A DNA stretch of 64,000 nt from Hymenoscyphus infarciens (Eukaryota; Ascomycota; Leotiomycetes; Helotiales; Helotiaceae): assembly GCA_001414345.1 (NCBI GenBank), contig LLCB01000184.1, positions 1 through 64,000 on the forward strand. The letters run 5' to 3'. This document shows positions 12,501 to 23,652 of the stretch, piece by piece. Position numbers and translations under genes: made by a program. Below the pieces are notes generated by a model. That model had not been told where the DNA came from, searched no databases, and worked only from the letters and a program-made list of their open reading frames with translations. Each line of letters begins with the position of its first letter. Position 1 is the first letter of the stretch.

Positions 12501-13366
12501 AATCCTTCTTTTACCGGATGTTTGTCGTAGTCGAGAACTACGCGCTTTCTTGTCTCAAAGCGCTATTGCACCTGGTACTGAAGGGCTTTATGATCCAGCC
12601 GATAAGACGGACATAATGACCCGATTTTATAATTCGGTCACAGACGGCATGGAAGATTTGTTGGGCAACCTTCCTGTATTGGACCAACTTTCTGTTGCTG
12701 GACAAAACTTATTATCCGCTGCAACCAGCCAGTTGATCACCATGCCGGCAGCTATTAGCGAGGATCCTCTCACCGCAGCCGAGGCAGAAGCCGAACTCAA
12801 CGCTTTCGAAGACCGCGAGCTCGAGCCTTTTGTCAAACCAATATGCGACATCTTCCTCGAAGTGTTCGAGCTCAATCGTGGCAACAATTGGCTGCGAGGT
12901 CGAGCAGTAGTTGTAGTCCTCCACCAGCTACTGGGGGGCACCATCGAACGAAAAGTCAGGGATAACGTCAAAGGGATCATTTCTGAAGAAGCGATCATTA
13001 AGTATGTGAATCTACTCAAAGATTCCATGTGGCCTGGTGGTAAGCTCAAGAAAGACGGGAAACCAAGGAGCGATTCAGAGAAAGCGAAGAGTCGGACGGA
13101 GGCAAGTTTGATGCTTGCCACTCTTATTCCGGATTTGGCGGCGAGTGTGGTGGGAAGGGTTAATGCCCAGGCTGCGAGTCGCAGGATTTTCGCGACGTTT
13201 AATAATCCGAGGTTGAAGTGAGTTGGAATCCCTACATCAGTTTCTTGATTTCTGAGGACCAAGTCTTTTCTTGTGGGATAGAGTTGCTAACGTAAATAGT
13301 GCACACCTTGCGTTCACAATGCTGGATGAGATTGTTGATGTATTGTTTGGGGATATTCGGACGTAG
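9525..13366 (+). CDS. PXA-RGS-PX-nexin-C membrane sorting nexin (Mdm1/SNX13-14-25 type)
   Basis: Join 9525..10382, 10441..13217 and 13300..13366, 1233 residues. Two hydrophobic helices at about residues 10-55 anchor the protein, probably in the ER. A PXA domain follows at about 95-290. An RGS-like domain begins near residue 418 (Pro-Ser-Ala-Leu-Ser-Tyr-Phe-Ile-Glu-Tyr-Met). A long Ser/Asp/Glu-rich linker with coiled coil at about 810-870 precedes the PX domain at about 880-985, which has the Arg-Arg-Tyr-Ser-Glu-Phe phosphoinositide motif. A nexin-C domain occupies about 1070-1233. The apparent stop at 13219 is avoided by an 82-nt intron with GTGAGT donor, and the tiny last exon completes nexin-C. 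Relatives tether ER to vacuole/endosome or lipid droplets. Domain order is seen; the membrane-contact role is inferred from the family. Confidence 0.93.
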
Positions 13367-14563
13367 GCAGGCAGGTTAGCGCAAGTGATTTATGCAGCAT
13401 TCTTCTTCAGGGTTTAGCATAGGCGTTTGGGGGGGTCAATTGAGACTAGGGATTATGCATTTATGTGGCGTTTGAAGGATGGGACTTCCGAGAAGAGTGG
13501 AATTTGCTTCTATAAATACATATCAATGCTCTAATTCTTATGGTGGATGAGTTGTATATATATAGGCAATTCCTTGAGAGCTCGAGTTTGAAGTACTGTA
13601 GAATTGAGAATTAAGAGCCTTTGAAGTTGATAATTTCTTGCCAGGATAATAGGGTTGAAGGTTCCGATGACCCCTCAGTTAACTTCAACAGAACTCGAAG
13701 ATAGGTAGACAATAAAAGAGGCAGTAAATACCTATGTAGCTTTAGGAGGATTTGAAATCATTTCAAACTTTCGAACATAGAACACATTGGTAGGTGTTAA
13801 TTCTGTTGTTATAGACATCTAGGATAATACAGTGTTAATACTTTGGGTATCAGAAGGCCAATGCTTATACTGTACTGAGGTTCTTTAAAGCAACTATCTT
13901 CTTAAAGCAACAAAACAAGTATTTTCTCCAGGATTAATTCTATTATTTTGTTATCAGTAGCAACATTGAAAAGAGCTTTCCATAGGTGACATGAAAGTCT
14001 AGTGAATAAGAGTAGTAGAAGGCCTTGTTGCACATCGCTCTTTTTTAAAAATTGTTTCAAATATATAAAAACGATTCGAGTGACAAGACGAAAATATGTT
14101 CTTTCACATAAATATCGTCTAAAGTGAGGTTTGTTGCACGTCGCACTTTTGAAATTGTCCCAGATCTTTTAAGTAAATGAATAGAGATCAGATGAAAATA
14201 TCTTTTAGCTAGTATATAGATAGCTAGCTTAAGTTATTGGAAGACAGACACTAGTACTATAATATGGTGTGTAGTAATTCTTATGAATATCTTTGCATTA
14301 TCAAATTTTCTTAGAAGAACAAATGTCATGTTAAGATAATTGGTCATAGTTCACAGGGCTGTACCCACTGGCTAGCCTGGCCTGCACGGCTGACAATAGA
14401 GCCCCTCAACCCCTCAACCCCACCACATTTCGGTCATCATCAACAACCAGTCTCTCTTCTCTACAACACATTCTCACAAACCTCACCTCGCCTTCAATCT
14501 CTCACACAAACCAGACCACAAAACTCTGAATCCCAAACAAACCATCGCAAACCCCCAAAAACA
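13367..14563. other. Long intergenic region with diverged direct repeat
   Basis: No gene was found in these 1.2 kb. From about 13500 it is AT-rich. Two diverged copies of a block beginning TTGTTGCACRTCGC occur at about 14028 and 14138, roughly 110 bp apart, each followed by a similar AAATTGT...AGATGAAAATAT or ACGAAAATATG segment. The last 160 bases before VPS25 are C/A-rich leader sequence. Confidence 0.5.
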
Positions 14564-15244
14564 ATGAGCACGACAATACAACCATTCTCCTTCCCCCGCT
14601 ACTACAACTTCCCACCCCTCTTCACCCTCCAACCCAACCAACAAACCCGCCACGCCCAACTCCTCAAATGGTCAGACCTGATCCTCTCCTACTGCCGGCA
14701 CCACCGCATCTTCAAACTCTCCCTCATCGACGCCCTCGACACAGATCTGTTATACAATAAAGAGATAGGACGACGCTTGGATTTGAAGGGGGCAAAGGAG
14801 GTGTTGGAGGTGATGAGGAAGGACGGTCGAGTGGAATGGATTGGGACGGGCAAGGCCGGGGGAGGGAACGAGTGCTGGGTTTGGTGGAGGAATCCGGAGG
14901 AGTGGGCGAGTGCTGTTTATGAATGGGTGAGTTGGGGTGTACGGTACGGTTTGTGGGGAAGAGGGGGCTTGCTGATTTTGGGATAGGTTGATGAGACGGC
15001 GCAGAAGAATATGGTGTTGACTCTGTACGAATTGACGGAAAGTGAAGCTACGATGTCCCAAGGTACGCCAGCCACGAAGTCTCCCTCCCATGTCACTCAA
15101 GGCCCAACTAACAGCTTGTTCTTCCAAATAGAATTCCATCATATGGATCCGGATGTATTACAGAAAGCCTTGAACATCTTAGTGAAGAGGGGCAAGGCAC
15201 AGGTGTTTGGACAAGAAGACCAACAAGGTGTCAAATTCTTTTGA
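14564..15244 (+). CDS. VPS25: ESCRT-II subunit Vps25
   Basis: Join 14564..14926, 14987..15062 and 15132..15244, 183 residues, the normal size. Two copies of Vps25 join Vps22 and Vps36 in the Y-shaped ESCRT-II complex, which sorts ubiquitinated cargo at endosomes. The N-terminal PPXY-like signature (Phe-Pro-Arg-Tyr-Tyr-Asn-Phe-Pro-Pro-Leu-Phe-Thr) is at residues 9-20. It is followed by Arg-His-Ala-Gln-Leu-Leu-Lys-Trp, and the second winged helix ends with Gly-Val-Lys-Phe-Phe. Both introns are canonical (60 and 69 nt), and splicing gives a continuous frame. It converges on the minus-strand BRCT gene. Confidence 0.95.
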
Positions 15245-15670
15245 AGCGCATATGTCATTGGAGCATGGAGAAACTATGTCATTGAGCGATTATGCATTGC
15301 GAAGGAGTTAAGAGCTTAAAGCTTAGGGTGTGGCGCTTTTAGATTTTATTGGTTTGTAGGTCTCGTGGTATTGGGGAGTTTTTTCCTCCTCGGTATTTTG
15401 GAGAATGAGGGGATGGTACATTGATTCTAGATGTGAAGGTTAGTTTTTGTTGGAATGTCATCTTCACATTAAACGAGAACTATATAGGTAGGTACACCAA
15501 GCAATTCCTGCAACCCAAGCTCATGGCCAACCATCCATCCATCCCCATTGAACACCAAAAAACTGAAACTCCACAAAGATAGGGTATTTCTCTTATCATT
15601 ACATGTTGCCACTTACCTACCCCCTTGCCAGTTGCCAAAAAGAAAAACAGGTATCTGAGATACACATCTT
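15245..15670. terminator. Convergent 3' intergenic region (VPS25 / BRCT gene)
   Basis: This 426-bp gap lies between two converging genes and should hold both poly(A) regions. AT-rich stretches occur, including TTTTAGATTTTATTGG near 15340. No coding frame is supported. I cannot point to exact cleavage sites. Confidence 0.4.
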
Positions 15671-18362
15671 TCAATTTATCCCTTGACTTCTAGGTTCAGG
15701 GTATTCCTTTTCGTTCCATTTCAGTTGTTGAGACATACAAACATCCAAAATCCAGGCTGTGGTGACGATCCTTGGAATCATATTTGCGCTCTTTGCCATA
15801 GCCTTGAAACCCTTCCAAAGTTTCAGCTCATCAGCTTGTATGGCGCTGACAAGATACACTGGCTCCGGGCCTTGGGGGTCGTCTTCAGGAGCGACTTTCT
15901 TCATCGCGTTTTTCCCAGTATATATCGAAAAGATCCCTCCATTAGCCTCGGTGATGGCCTTGTAAGTATCGGGCCCATTGGGTATCTTAGCGGTACAATA
16001 GACTGGGACATTTCGGAGTAATGATCGGTTGTTTGCCTTGGCTCGTACAACCGCATCTCTCAGCTTGACATTGAACTTCTTCTCATTTTCCGGGTCCTTC
16101 AAAACGTGAGTCTCGACATCTGGTATTACCGAGCTCTTCCCACAAGCTTCAATAAAACTGGAGTCTAGTATTGTGGGACCGTGAGCAAGGGCGCAAAGAA
16201 ATTTCTTGGTCCTAACAAGTTTTGGGGCAGCGAGATGTGAGCATTGTTTTGCGTCTTGGACAACCAACACTCCAAGCTCACGCATTTTTTTCTGCAACTT
16301 ATTAGCATGTCTGTTGCAATACACGACCGTGAGGCTTACCTTGTCTTTTTCTTCCACGCTCGCATGACCAACCCATGGCTCGTATTTCGTAACAAGAAGG
16401 CGCATGGCGACCGGTGGCAATCCTGTTTTATGGCGCTTGGGCTTACTATTTTCCTCTCCAGAATAATCCCCCTGGAGCTCTCTGCTCAACGGACTGGATT
16501 GACGTTCATCACTTTTCTCCTTGTCGATTCTGGTTGCGGCACGTTCCCCGCCCCAAACTTTCGATCCTTTTCGTTTCTTCTCTTTTTCGTAAAGAGCAAT
16601 ATCAGGTGCCATCCCTTGCAAATTGTTTAGAGCACGATCTTTTGCGCTTCGGCTACCGGTCGACGAAGGGGTATTGTTCTCTTTTCCTGCACTGGTACGG
16701 CGATTGGGCAAAGGAGTAGTGGCTCCTTCTTTTGGCAGAGATGATTTTGATTTTGATCGCGAAAGGGGCTTCTTAGGTGTCGGCTCCTGTGGAATTTCCT
16801 CTTCGTCTTCACCATCCTTAGTTGTCTCTTCAGGTAATACTGCAGCTGGTCCTTTTCCAGGCCGCTTCAACGGGCCAGGTTTGTTCGGACTTGGTGTGGG
16901 TTCCTTTGGAAAGTAAATCTCGCGCAGAGTTTCCAGATCAAGCGGCGTTTGGCCCACGACCTCCCCCAGATTGGTTCTGGGAGGGAAATGAGTGTAACGG
17001 GGATCTGAGATTCGCTGCATTTCACATCTAGCGTAACTTTCCTCAAGCCAAATGTGGTTTACGACCTCGATACCCCATTCCGCCGCCGCATCGACCTTCT
17101 CTCCCGTCTTCCGTGCCGTAATCACATGAGTGTTATCGTCTTTCATGCTCTTGGTCATCTCGGCACCACAGGCTACAATGAGGTTTTCCAGATAAGCGCG
17201 CGCATCTCCGCCGTAGTTCGACAAAGTTATCCGGAAGCCTTTGAATCCCTCGATGCCATCTTTTGGTAAGGGGTAATGCAACGGCCTCTTCATTGGAGAC
17301 GTCCACTGGTTGTATGTGATTAGATGGTATAGCCAGGAAAGATTACCGACATCTTTACCAGCATGAGACGCAATAGCATAGTCTCTCCCACTGCGCCAGT
17401 GACAAATATACATATCTGCATTGTGTACCGAGGTTGTGATGGTTCCACCGCTGCCTACAACAATATCCTCAAGGACTTTCCGAAGTCTGCTGCCAATCTC
17501 GAGGTCCTCTGATATCATCAATTTCTTATCCTGGAACACGTCCACTTGTTGTGTCGGGTCGGTTAGCACAGGTAAGGACTCTGGTCTTGGGGATGAGGCT
17601 CCCTTGACACCTTCCGACGGAGGTACACTGAGACGAGCATCGGGATTTACTCTCAAAATCTCGGGATCGGGAAGGAGATATGGGTCTTCACTGATGCGCT
17701 TTCCCAGGCGCAAGCAGTCATCAAACCTAAACAATAATCAGTTAGGAGCAGCCTCGTGGGGGAGAGGAAAAAGACGCACCAGTGTGGCAACACAATCTTG
17801 CATTTGAATCTCTTCTCCTTAGCAGCTGTGACTTTGGCATTGTCCATGGTCAGGGCACACAGATGTGTGACCTGCTTTGTTAGGCTATTCGATTCCGATC
17901 CTCCCATGGCGGCAACTGCGCCTATAATGGCCTCTTTATCGCCATCGGGAAGGTCAGCGCAAGATAGTGTGACGTCTGAAAAGATGAACTTTGGGTCCGG
18001 AGAAAATGGCCGGGGCGGGAGAGCCTTCCCCTTTAGCAGACTCGCCATTATCCACGCCGTGTTGCAAACGTTGATCATATGTTCGCGCGCCTCTTGATAT
18101 TGGGGGAAATCGATGGTGGTGGTGACTATATGGGTGACGCCTTTGAGATCCAGGCTCCCGTCGCGCTTGCGCTTTTGAACCTTTCCGCCTCTGGTCTCGA
18201 TGGACTCTGTATTCTGGGGTGTATATTAGCATCTCATGAAGTCAGGACATGGATAGTGAGTGGGTGGCTCACGATGTTTATTTGGGCTTCGGTGAGGTCT
18301 CGACTTGGTACAAAAGCAACCGTGATATTTTCAAAGAATGTTGACATCTTGTCAGAAGCCAT
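15671..18362 (-). CDS. Multi-BRCT DNA-damage scaffold (Rtt107/Brc1 type)
   Basis: Complement of join 15671..16291, 16340..17726, 17780..18213 and 18273..18362, 843 residues. BRCT repeats are recognisable from the N-terminus (Phe-Glu-Asn-Ile-Thr-Val-Ala-Phe), through the Trp-Ile and His-Trp-Phe-Asp-Asp-Cys motifs near residue 175, to another pair before the Ser/Pro/Lys-rich linker at about 385-530. A C-terminal BRCT pair begins Leu-Leu-Val-Thr-Lys-Tyr-Glu-Pro-Trp-Val-Gly and has Cys-Ser-His-Leu-Ala-Ala-Pro...Arg-Thr-Lys-Lys-Phe. In Rtt107/Brc1 this pair binds phosphorylated H2A. Relatives scaffold Smc5/6 and repair enzymes at stalled forks. The third intron (16292..16339) is 48 nt and in frame, so an unspliced reading adds 16 residues. 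Splicing it restores the conserved Asp-Lys-Lys-Met-Arg-Glu-Leu-Gly spacing. Confidence 0.88.
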
Positions 18363-19394
18363 GGCAGATATATGACATGTGTCGAGTTGTTGCCCAGGTA
18401 CAGGAGAGACGAAGCTGGTGTAGGAAATATTGAGGTGGACGTTGGTCGTAGCTGTGGCTGTGGCTGTAGCTGTAGCTGTAGCTGTAGCTGTAGTGGTGCT
18501 TGTAGCCTTGCGATTGCTATGACACCAAAAGTATCTTGAACGCGTCTCGAGAAAACACGCTAGAAAAAGGAATTCACCCTATCACGTGCTATTTCTCAAC
18601 CTTGACCAAATTGGCTTAAATAAAAGCGTTGCAGGTTACGATGAAGCTCTTTTCACTTCTTCAACTTCTTCCACCCTTTAAAGTCGCGTACTTGCCTTTG
18701 TCAGGTTCCATCTCATTGTTCTGGTTCCATTGACACCCTGATTTCAGCTTTTTTGCATTTCCATGTCTGGACGCGTCGCGGGCCCTTTAGCGGCCCGTGC
18801 GCCCAGGGTGGATTCTTAATTTTGGAACGGCAAACGAGCCAATCAGGCGCAGAGAGGCCTTCAAGTTTCAAGTCTTCCATTGCTGGAAACAATTCTAAGC
18901 GTCGCTGATCTTGCTGGAGTGGAGTGGAGTGCAGTGCAGTGCCTGTGTAGAATTCATCTCACGCTTCTTTCCTTTCACCTCCTCATCGACACTCCACCAA
19001 CCTCGACTAGCAGGCCATAGTCAATTCCATTTGAGCCTCCTCTTGTTGTACAGGACAGGTCAGAGGACAGGACCTCCTCCTCTCACTCCGCCCTCTCCTC
19101 TCCTCTCCTCTCCTCTCCTCTCCTTGCCCCCAAGCGCAATCCAGACAAAAGGAGCAGATCGGATGTTTGCGCCCAAATCAACTCTGGAATCGCAGTGAAT
19201 TGGGAGGATAGGCTCGACAGAGGAACACGCACAAGCAATCACTTTGGATAGAGTGCTGTATGTGCGACGTGCGGCGTGCGGCTACGGGCTACGGATACTT
19301 GCATTGATAATCCCTTTCAGGACGGCGCCCTTGAATTTCCATTTCCATTTCCATTTCCATTTCCACCCCCCAACCCCATGCCCCCCAAGGCACA
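18363..19394. promoter_or_regulatory. Divergent promoter region with simple repeats (BRCT gene / Tea4-like gene)
   Basis: The flanking genes diverge. The gap holds a GTAGCT/GTGGCT hexamer run at about 18448-18494, a GGAGT/GCAGT pentamer run at about 18916-18943, a TCCTC pentamer run at about 19083-19122 and a CATTTC hexamer run at about 19338-19366 just before the start codon. A GCGTCGCGGGCCC/GGGCCGC-like GC-rich block occurs near 18770-18800. The pyrimidine-rich runs are typical of highly expressed fungal promoters and leaders. No gene is seen. Confidence 0.5.
18448..18494. repeat. GTAGCT hexamer microsatellite
   Basis: About eight consecutive hexamers of GTAGCT or the variant GTGGCT, lying roughly 90 bp upstream of the BRCT gene's start codon on the minus strand. 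It is likely in the 5' leader or core promoter and prone to length polymorphism. Confidence 0.9.
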
Positions 19395-22300
19395 ATGACA
19401 AGACCAGAAATCATCCGAGCAGGTGAGGGCTTGACTTCACGATCCGTCAAAGAGTCGTCGCTAATGTGTGCTAGATTCGATTGATCTCCAGGACCAGACA
19501 TCCCCTTCGGCGCAAGATCACTCTCGGAAACCAGCAACTGCTGCCCCCTTGGGCGTTGGTCCTCCAGCGCCGCACCAAGCAGAAGCCTTGCGGGAAGTGG
19601 CAGCGGAGGCCGCAGAACAAAATGGTCGAAGTCCACGCGTATCAAAGGAATGGACCTCGGGCGAGGTCTCGCAGATGCAGGATTACGCCAGAGCAGAGGA
19701 GGACCTGGTCAACTCGGTCACGGCAAAGTTGAATGGCTCGAATCTGCAACAACAGGATGATTTGGCAGTCGCGCAAAATGGAGGCTTGACAGGGTCGACC
19801 GCCGAGGATGCAGACATGGCTGATGCCGAGGGTGACGATGGGATGGACGACGACATGATGGACAAGATTTCAAGTTCCCCCTCAATCGACGATGGTGGGT
19901 ATTCCCTTCCAAAAACTTGGCCTCTCAGGTCTACTTCTCTTTGCTGTGAACCAGCTACTCCACCTCCTTCTTCACAAGCGTGCAGCAAAAGTTCATCGCC
20001 ATATCTGGTGACGCCTGAACATTTCCCGTTGTGCTCTCCACAGGTCAATTCCGACAATGGCGAAGTGCAACGTGATCAGGCGCAACGAAATCATCATCTT
20101 CTGGGTGAGTATCCGGCCGACGCAGCAGAAAACGAACACACTTTCAGCGACTACGATCACACCAGTTATGTTGACCCGCCATCGCCCATGATCGTGAGAG
20201 GGAGCTCAAGTCCCTATCACCAAGTATCATTCCTGGATCCATTCTCAGATGACCCTCCACAAAGTCCATCCACGATTACCCAACTTCCAGGCACAGGAAT
20301 TCCTATCAACCCCAGCTTCGACGACGAAATGACCGTGCCTTATGAAAGCGAAAGTTCTGATGAAGATGATGATTTTGAAATTCCTTACAATACCGATTCC
20401 AGATTTGTTGACTCAGGTTGGGGTGGAGAATGCTTACGTGAAATAGAGGACATCGATTTTGAATTCGTCTACGCTCTCCATACATTCGTCGCGACGGTCG
20501 AGGGACAGGCAAATGCCACAAAAGGCGACACGATGGTACTCTTGGATGACAGCAACAGCTACTGGTGGCTTGTGAGAGTAGTAAAAGACAGCAGTATTGG
20601 TATGCAGTGAAAAGAGTATTCAGAAAATCGCACAGAATGACAAACTGATACAATTCCTAGGATACTTGCCTGCGGAACATATTGAAACACCCACTGAAAG
20701 ACTGGCTCGTTTGAACAAACACCGGAACATAGATGTGCGCTATCCAAACTCAACATGTACCCCTGAATTCTTGCTAACACTGTTAGCTCACATCTACCAT
20801 GTTGGGGGATCAAGCAGAAAAATCCAAAAACCCGCTCAAAAAGGCTATCCGGAGACGAAATGCCAAAACAGTAGCTTTTGCTGCCCCAACCTATGTGGAG
20901 GCTTCAGATATTGACTATTCTACTGACGAAGAGGACAACGAGGGAGACTACTATAGATCAAATGAGGAACAAGACCAGAACGGTGAACAGCAAGAAACAT
21001 CCGCGGAACAAGATGAAGCCAACAAAGTGGAACCCCTAAAAGCTCGTTCTACAGTACAAGAAATCAAGCCAGATTCAGCGGATTCTGACAGCAAAGGTGG
21101 AGAAGCCACATCAGACGGTGATCCTGACGCCGGAAGGACCAGTGACGAGATTTTCGATGGAAAGGTGGAAAGCAAATCGCGAAATGGCACGGTCAGAAAT
21201 ACGGATTCCTTCTTCAAAGACGATTCCGTGGAGACCCGAAAAATCACACTTACGCCCAACTTGCTCCGTGATGATTCCAGCACTTCAACAAGAACTTCGA
21301 ACGATTCCAAGGAATTCAGTAAGCGACCCAGCCTGGACAAGCTTGAAAAGGATTCTGCCTCGGATAAAACCAAGGATAAAAAGGAGAAGAAAGAGAAGAA
21401 GGACAAGGACAAGAAACCTGGAATGCTCAGCGGTCTGTTCAAAAGAAAGGAAAAGAAATCCAGGGCAATCGAGGATGAGGTTGAAGAAATTATGGGAGAG
21501 AAGAGGTCAAACGAAAACGCAAGGTCGTCTCCTGTCCCAAGTAAGGATTCAGACGAAATTGGATACAGTGAAGAAAACTCGCAAAGTTCCACTACCCTAC
21601 AAAAGCAACCAAGTAAACTACAGAAACAGCCTCGTACAGAAGCGTCGCAGCCAGGTCCTATCAAAGAATCCAGGCCTGTGGAGAAGATACAACAAGCTCC
21701 TGCACCAGAGCGACCCCCTCCTGCAGAATCAGTGCAGGCGCCATCGATGCGCTTAGTACAATCCGACCCTGCTGTGGAGCCCTCGCAACAACCACGAGAA
21801 CTTTCACCTGAACTTTCTAGAAATCCGGCACCTATTCTTACGGCACCAAAAGAGCAGAAAGCTGTAGGGGCAATTACCAAGATTCTTCGTTCTGCTGGTG
21901 GTTCCACGTCGGAGCCCAAACCTGTCAAGGCGAGAAAGGCCAAAGCTCGAGTTGAACTGGATGATTTTGATTCCTCACCAGAGAGCTCCCCAGTTGAGGA
22001 ACCTACGCGGGCACCCAGTAAACAATCTCGCCCAATTCCTGGAAGCTTTCCCGATAGCTACATTTCTACAAAAGAGAGACCGAGCAATGCCGCTGATAGA
22101 TTGTCGGAGTCTCCGGTACAAGTCTCGCCTATTACACCTTCTCAAAAATATCCACCTCCACTCGTGGTTGACAACTCAAGTCAAGAGGAGCCACCATCAC
22201 CAAGATCGTCACCATCTCCAGAACTCATTGATGCCGACGATGCACAGGACAAGAAAGAGGCTGGAAGCTCTACGACATCTGCATCTACACCCACCTGGAG

Positions 22301-22579
22301 TGACTCGCATCTTCGAACTTTCTTTGACGACGATGCTGATATCAAAGATCTACTGGTCGTTGTTTATGACAAGTCGGGGGTTGTGCCTGCTGGCCCTGAT
22401 CACCCGATTACGGGGAACCTCTTCCGCGAAGAGAATGCCAAATTAGCAGACATCACAAACGTAAGTTATAACCTGAGTGAAGTGAACCCGTCAATGCATG
22501 CTAATATTTCTTGTAGCGTTTGGATGGGATGCTTGGAGATTGGCTCGCTCGCAAAATGAGGGCGCAGGCACCGAGCTGA
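19395..22579 (+). CDS. SH3-domain cell-polarity factor (Tea4/Bud14 family)
   Basis: Join 19395..19422, 19475..20599, 20661..20734, 20787..22460 and 22517..22579, 987 residues. A short first exon (Met-Thr-Arg-Pro-Glu-Ile-Ile-Arg) leads to an acidic disordered region. The conserved segment Asp-Lys-Ile-Ser-Ser-Ser-Pro-Ser-Ile-Asp-Asp-Gly and Ser-Pro-Tyr...Thr-Pro-Glu-His-Phe-Pro-Leu follow. The SH3 domain at about residues 338-395 has Tyr-Ala-Leu-His-Thr-Phe, Tyr-Trp-Trp-Leu-Val-Arg and Gly-Tyr-Leu-Pro-Ala-Glu-His-Ile, with the last motif rebuilt by intron 2. The rest is a long Lys/Glu/Ser/Pro-rich tail with a conserved C-terminal stretch. Family members link microtubule plus ends to formins and protein phosphatase 1 at growing tips. 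A 330-residue antisense frame at 20951-21943 is a shadow of the biased composition. Confidence 0.88.
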
Positions 22580-23652
22580 AAAAGAAAACTTGGGGGTTTG
22601 TATATGATTCAAATGATAATGAGCATTGGCGGTCGAGATTTTTCGGGCGTTTGGCAAGGGGTTGGCGCGGGCAAATGGATATACCATGCGGTGGACTTTC
22701 CATCTTCTGTATACTCGTTGGGGCGTATATATAACCTTTCTAGTGCCAATTGTGGCCCTACACTGTCATCGGGTGATTTACGCAAACTCTAATTCTATAA
22801 CAATGCTGTTATCGTAAGATAATATCTGGTGGGGTTTAGGTGAGGTTTCCCCTGTGGCGAAAATGGAACTAAACAGCCGCTCCCCTGGCGTTGTGGAACA
22901 CTTCTCACCCCCACCGTTACGCTGTACTCCGTATGCTTGATCGTTGTGGTCTTATTGGACTTCCGTCTCATTTGGTTCCAAACTATTGAATTGTGAAAAT
23001 TTGATTTTAGTTGGTGTTTATTACGAGCTCACAACTGATGCTGTAAAGGCTGACGCCACCTTTTTCTATACTTGAGAGCATGTGGCGCGCAGTTGGTTGT
23101 TAGCTCTTGCGAATGCCATTTCGTGAAATGCTTCGGTAGATTTATATTAATAGCAAGGGGCAACAGCGACTCATTGGTGCATCGAGACACGCCTGCACAC
23201 AGCGCGGGTAGTCAAAGCGTTTCTACTGGTAGTCGCTAGCAACTCCAAGGTTCGGTTCCTTGGAAGCAGAATAAAAGCAGCAGTAAATAGGTCTTTCTGG
23301 TCCTCGACGGTTGTTTGACTTCTATAACACAATACAACGTAGTAAATAGTCTAGAAGTTTGTTGTTTTACAAAAAACTAAGTTCATTCTTCATAGTTAGG
23401 GGAAAATAAAATAGTCCTCAATGTTAGGGTAATGGGACCATTTACTGCGTGCCGCTTTTATCTTCCATGTGAGCAAGAATCCAGCGCAACCACTGAGCCC
23501 AAGCCTTCCCATCGAGCCCACCTGCTTGCTTGCCGAACATCAAGGACAATCACCATCAACCCCGACTGCCCTCACGCCCGAACGAGCGGCTCTCACGACG
23601 TCGATACTCGAATCCTCAACCACCAGCTCCTTCTGCTTCATCCACGCCCAGC
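22580..23652. promoter_or_regulatory. Intergenic region upstream of STE50
   Basis: About 1.07 kb without a supported gene. The first 200 bases should include the Tea4-like gene's 3' end. The rest is mixed composition with an AT-rich block at 23300-23420. Short frames at 23432-23899 run into the STE50 coding region out of frame and are shadows. No tRNA fold was found despite a T-loop-like GGTTCGGTTCC at about 23250. Confidence 0.4.

Noticed and set aside
19890..20050. Possible intron in the Tea4-like gene between GATGGTGGG and CCACAG
   Set aside because: Removing it breaks the frame, and the segment encodes the conserved Thr-Pro-Glu-His-Phe-Pro-Leu motif, so it is coding.
20951..21943. 330-codon minus-strand open frame
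   Set aside because: Exactly antisense to the Lys/Glu/Ser-rich tail of the Tea4-like gene; a composition shadow with no domain.
23160..23275. Possible tRNA because of GGTTCGGTTCC
   Set aside because: The surrounding bases do not make a cloverleaf; only a local CCAAGG/CCTTGG hairpin is seen.
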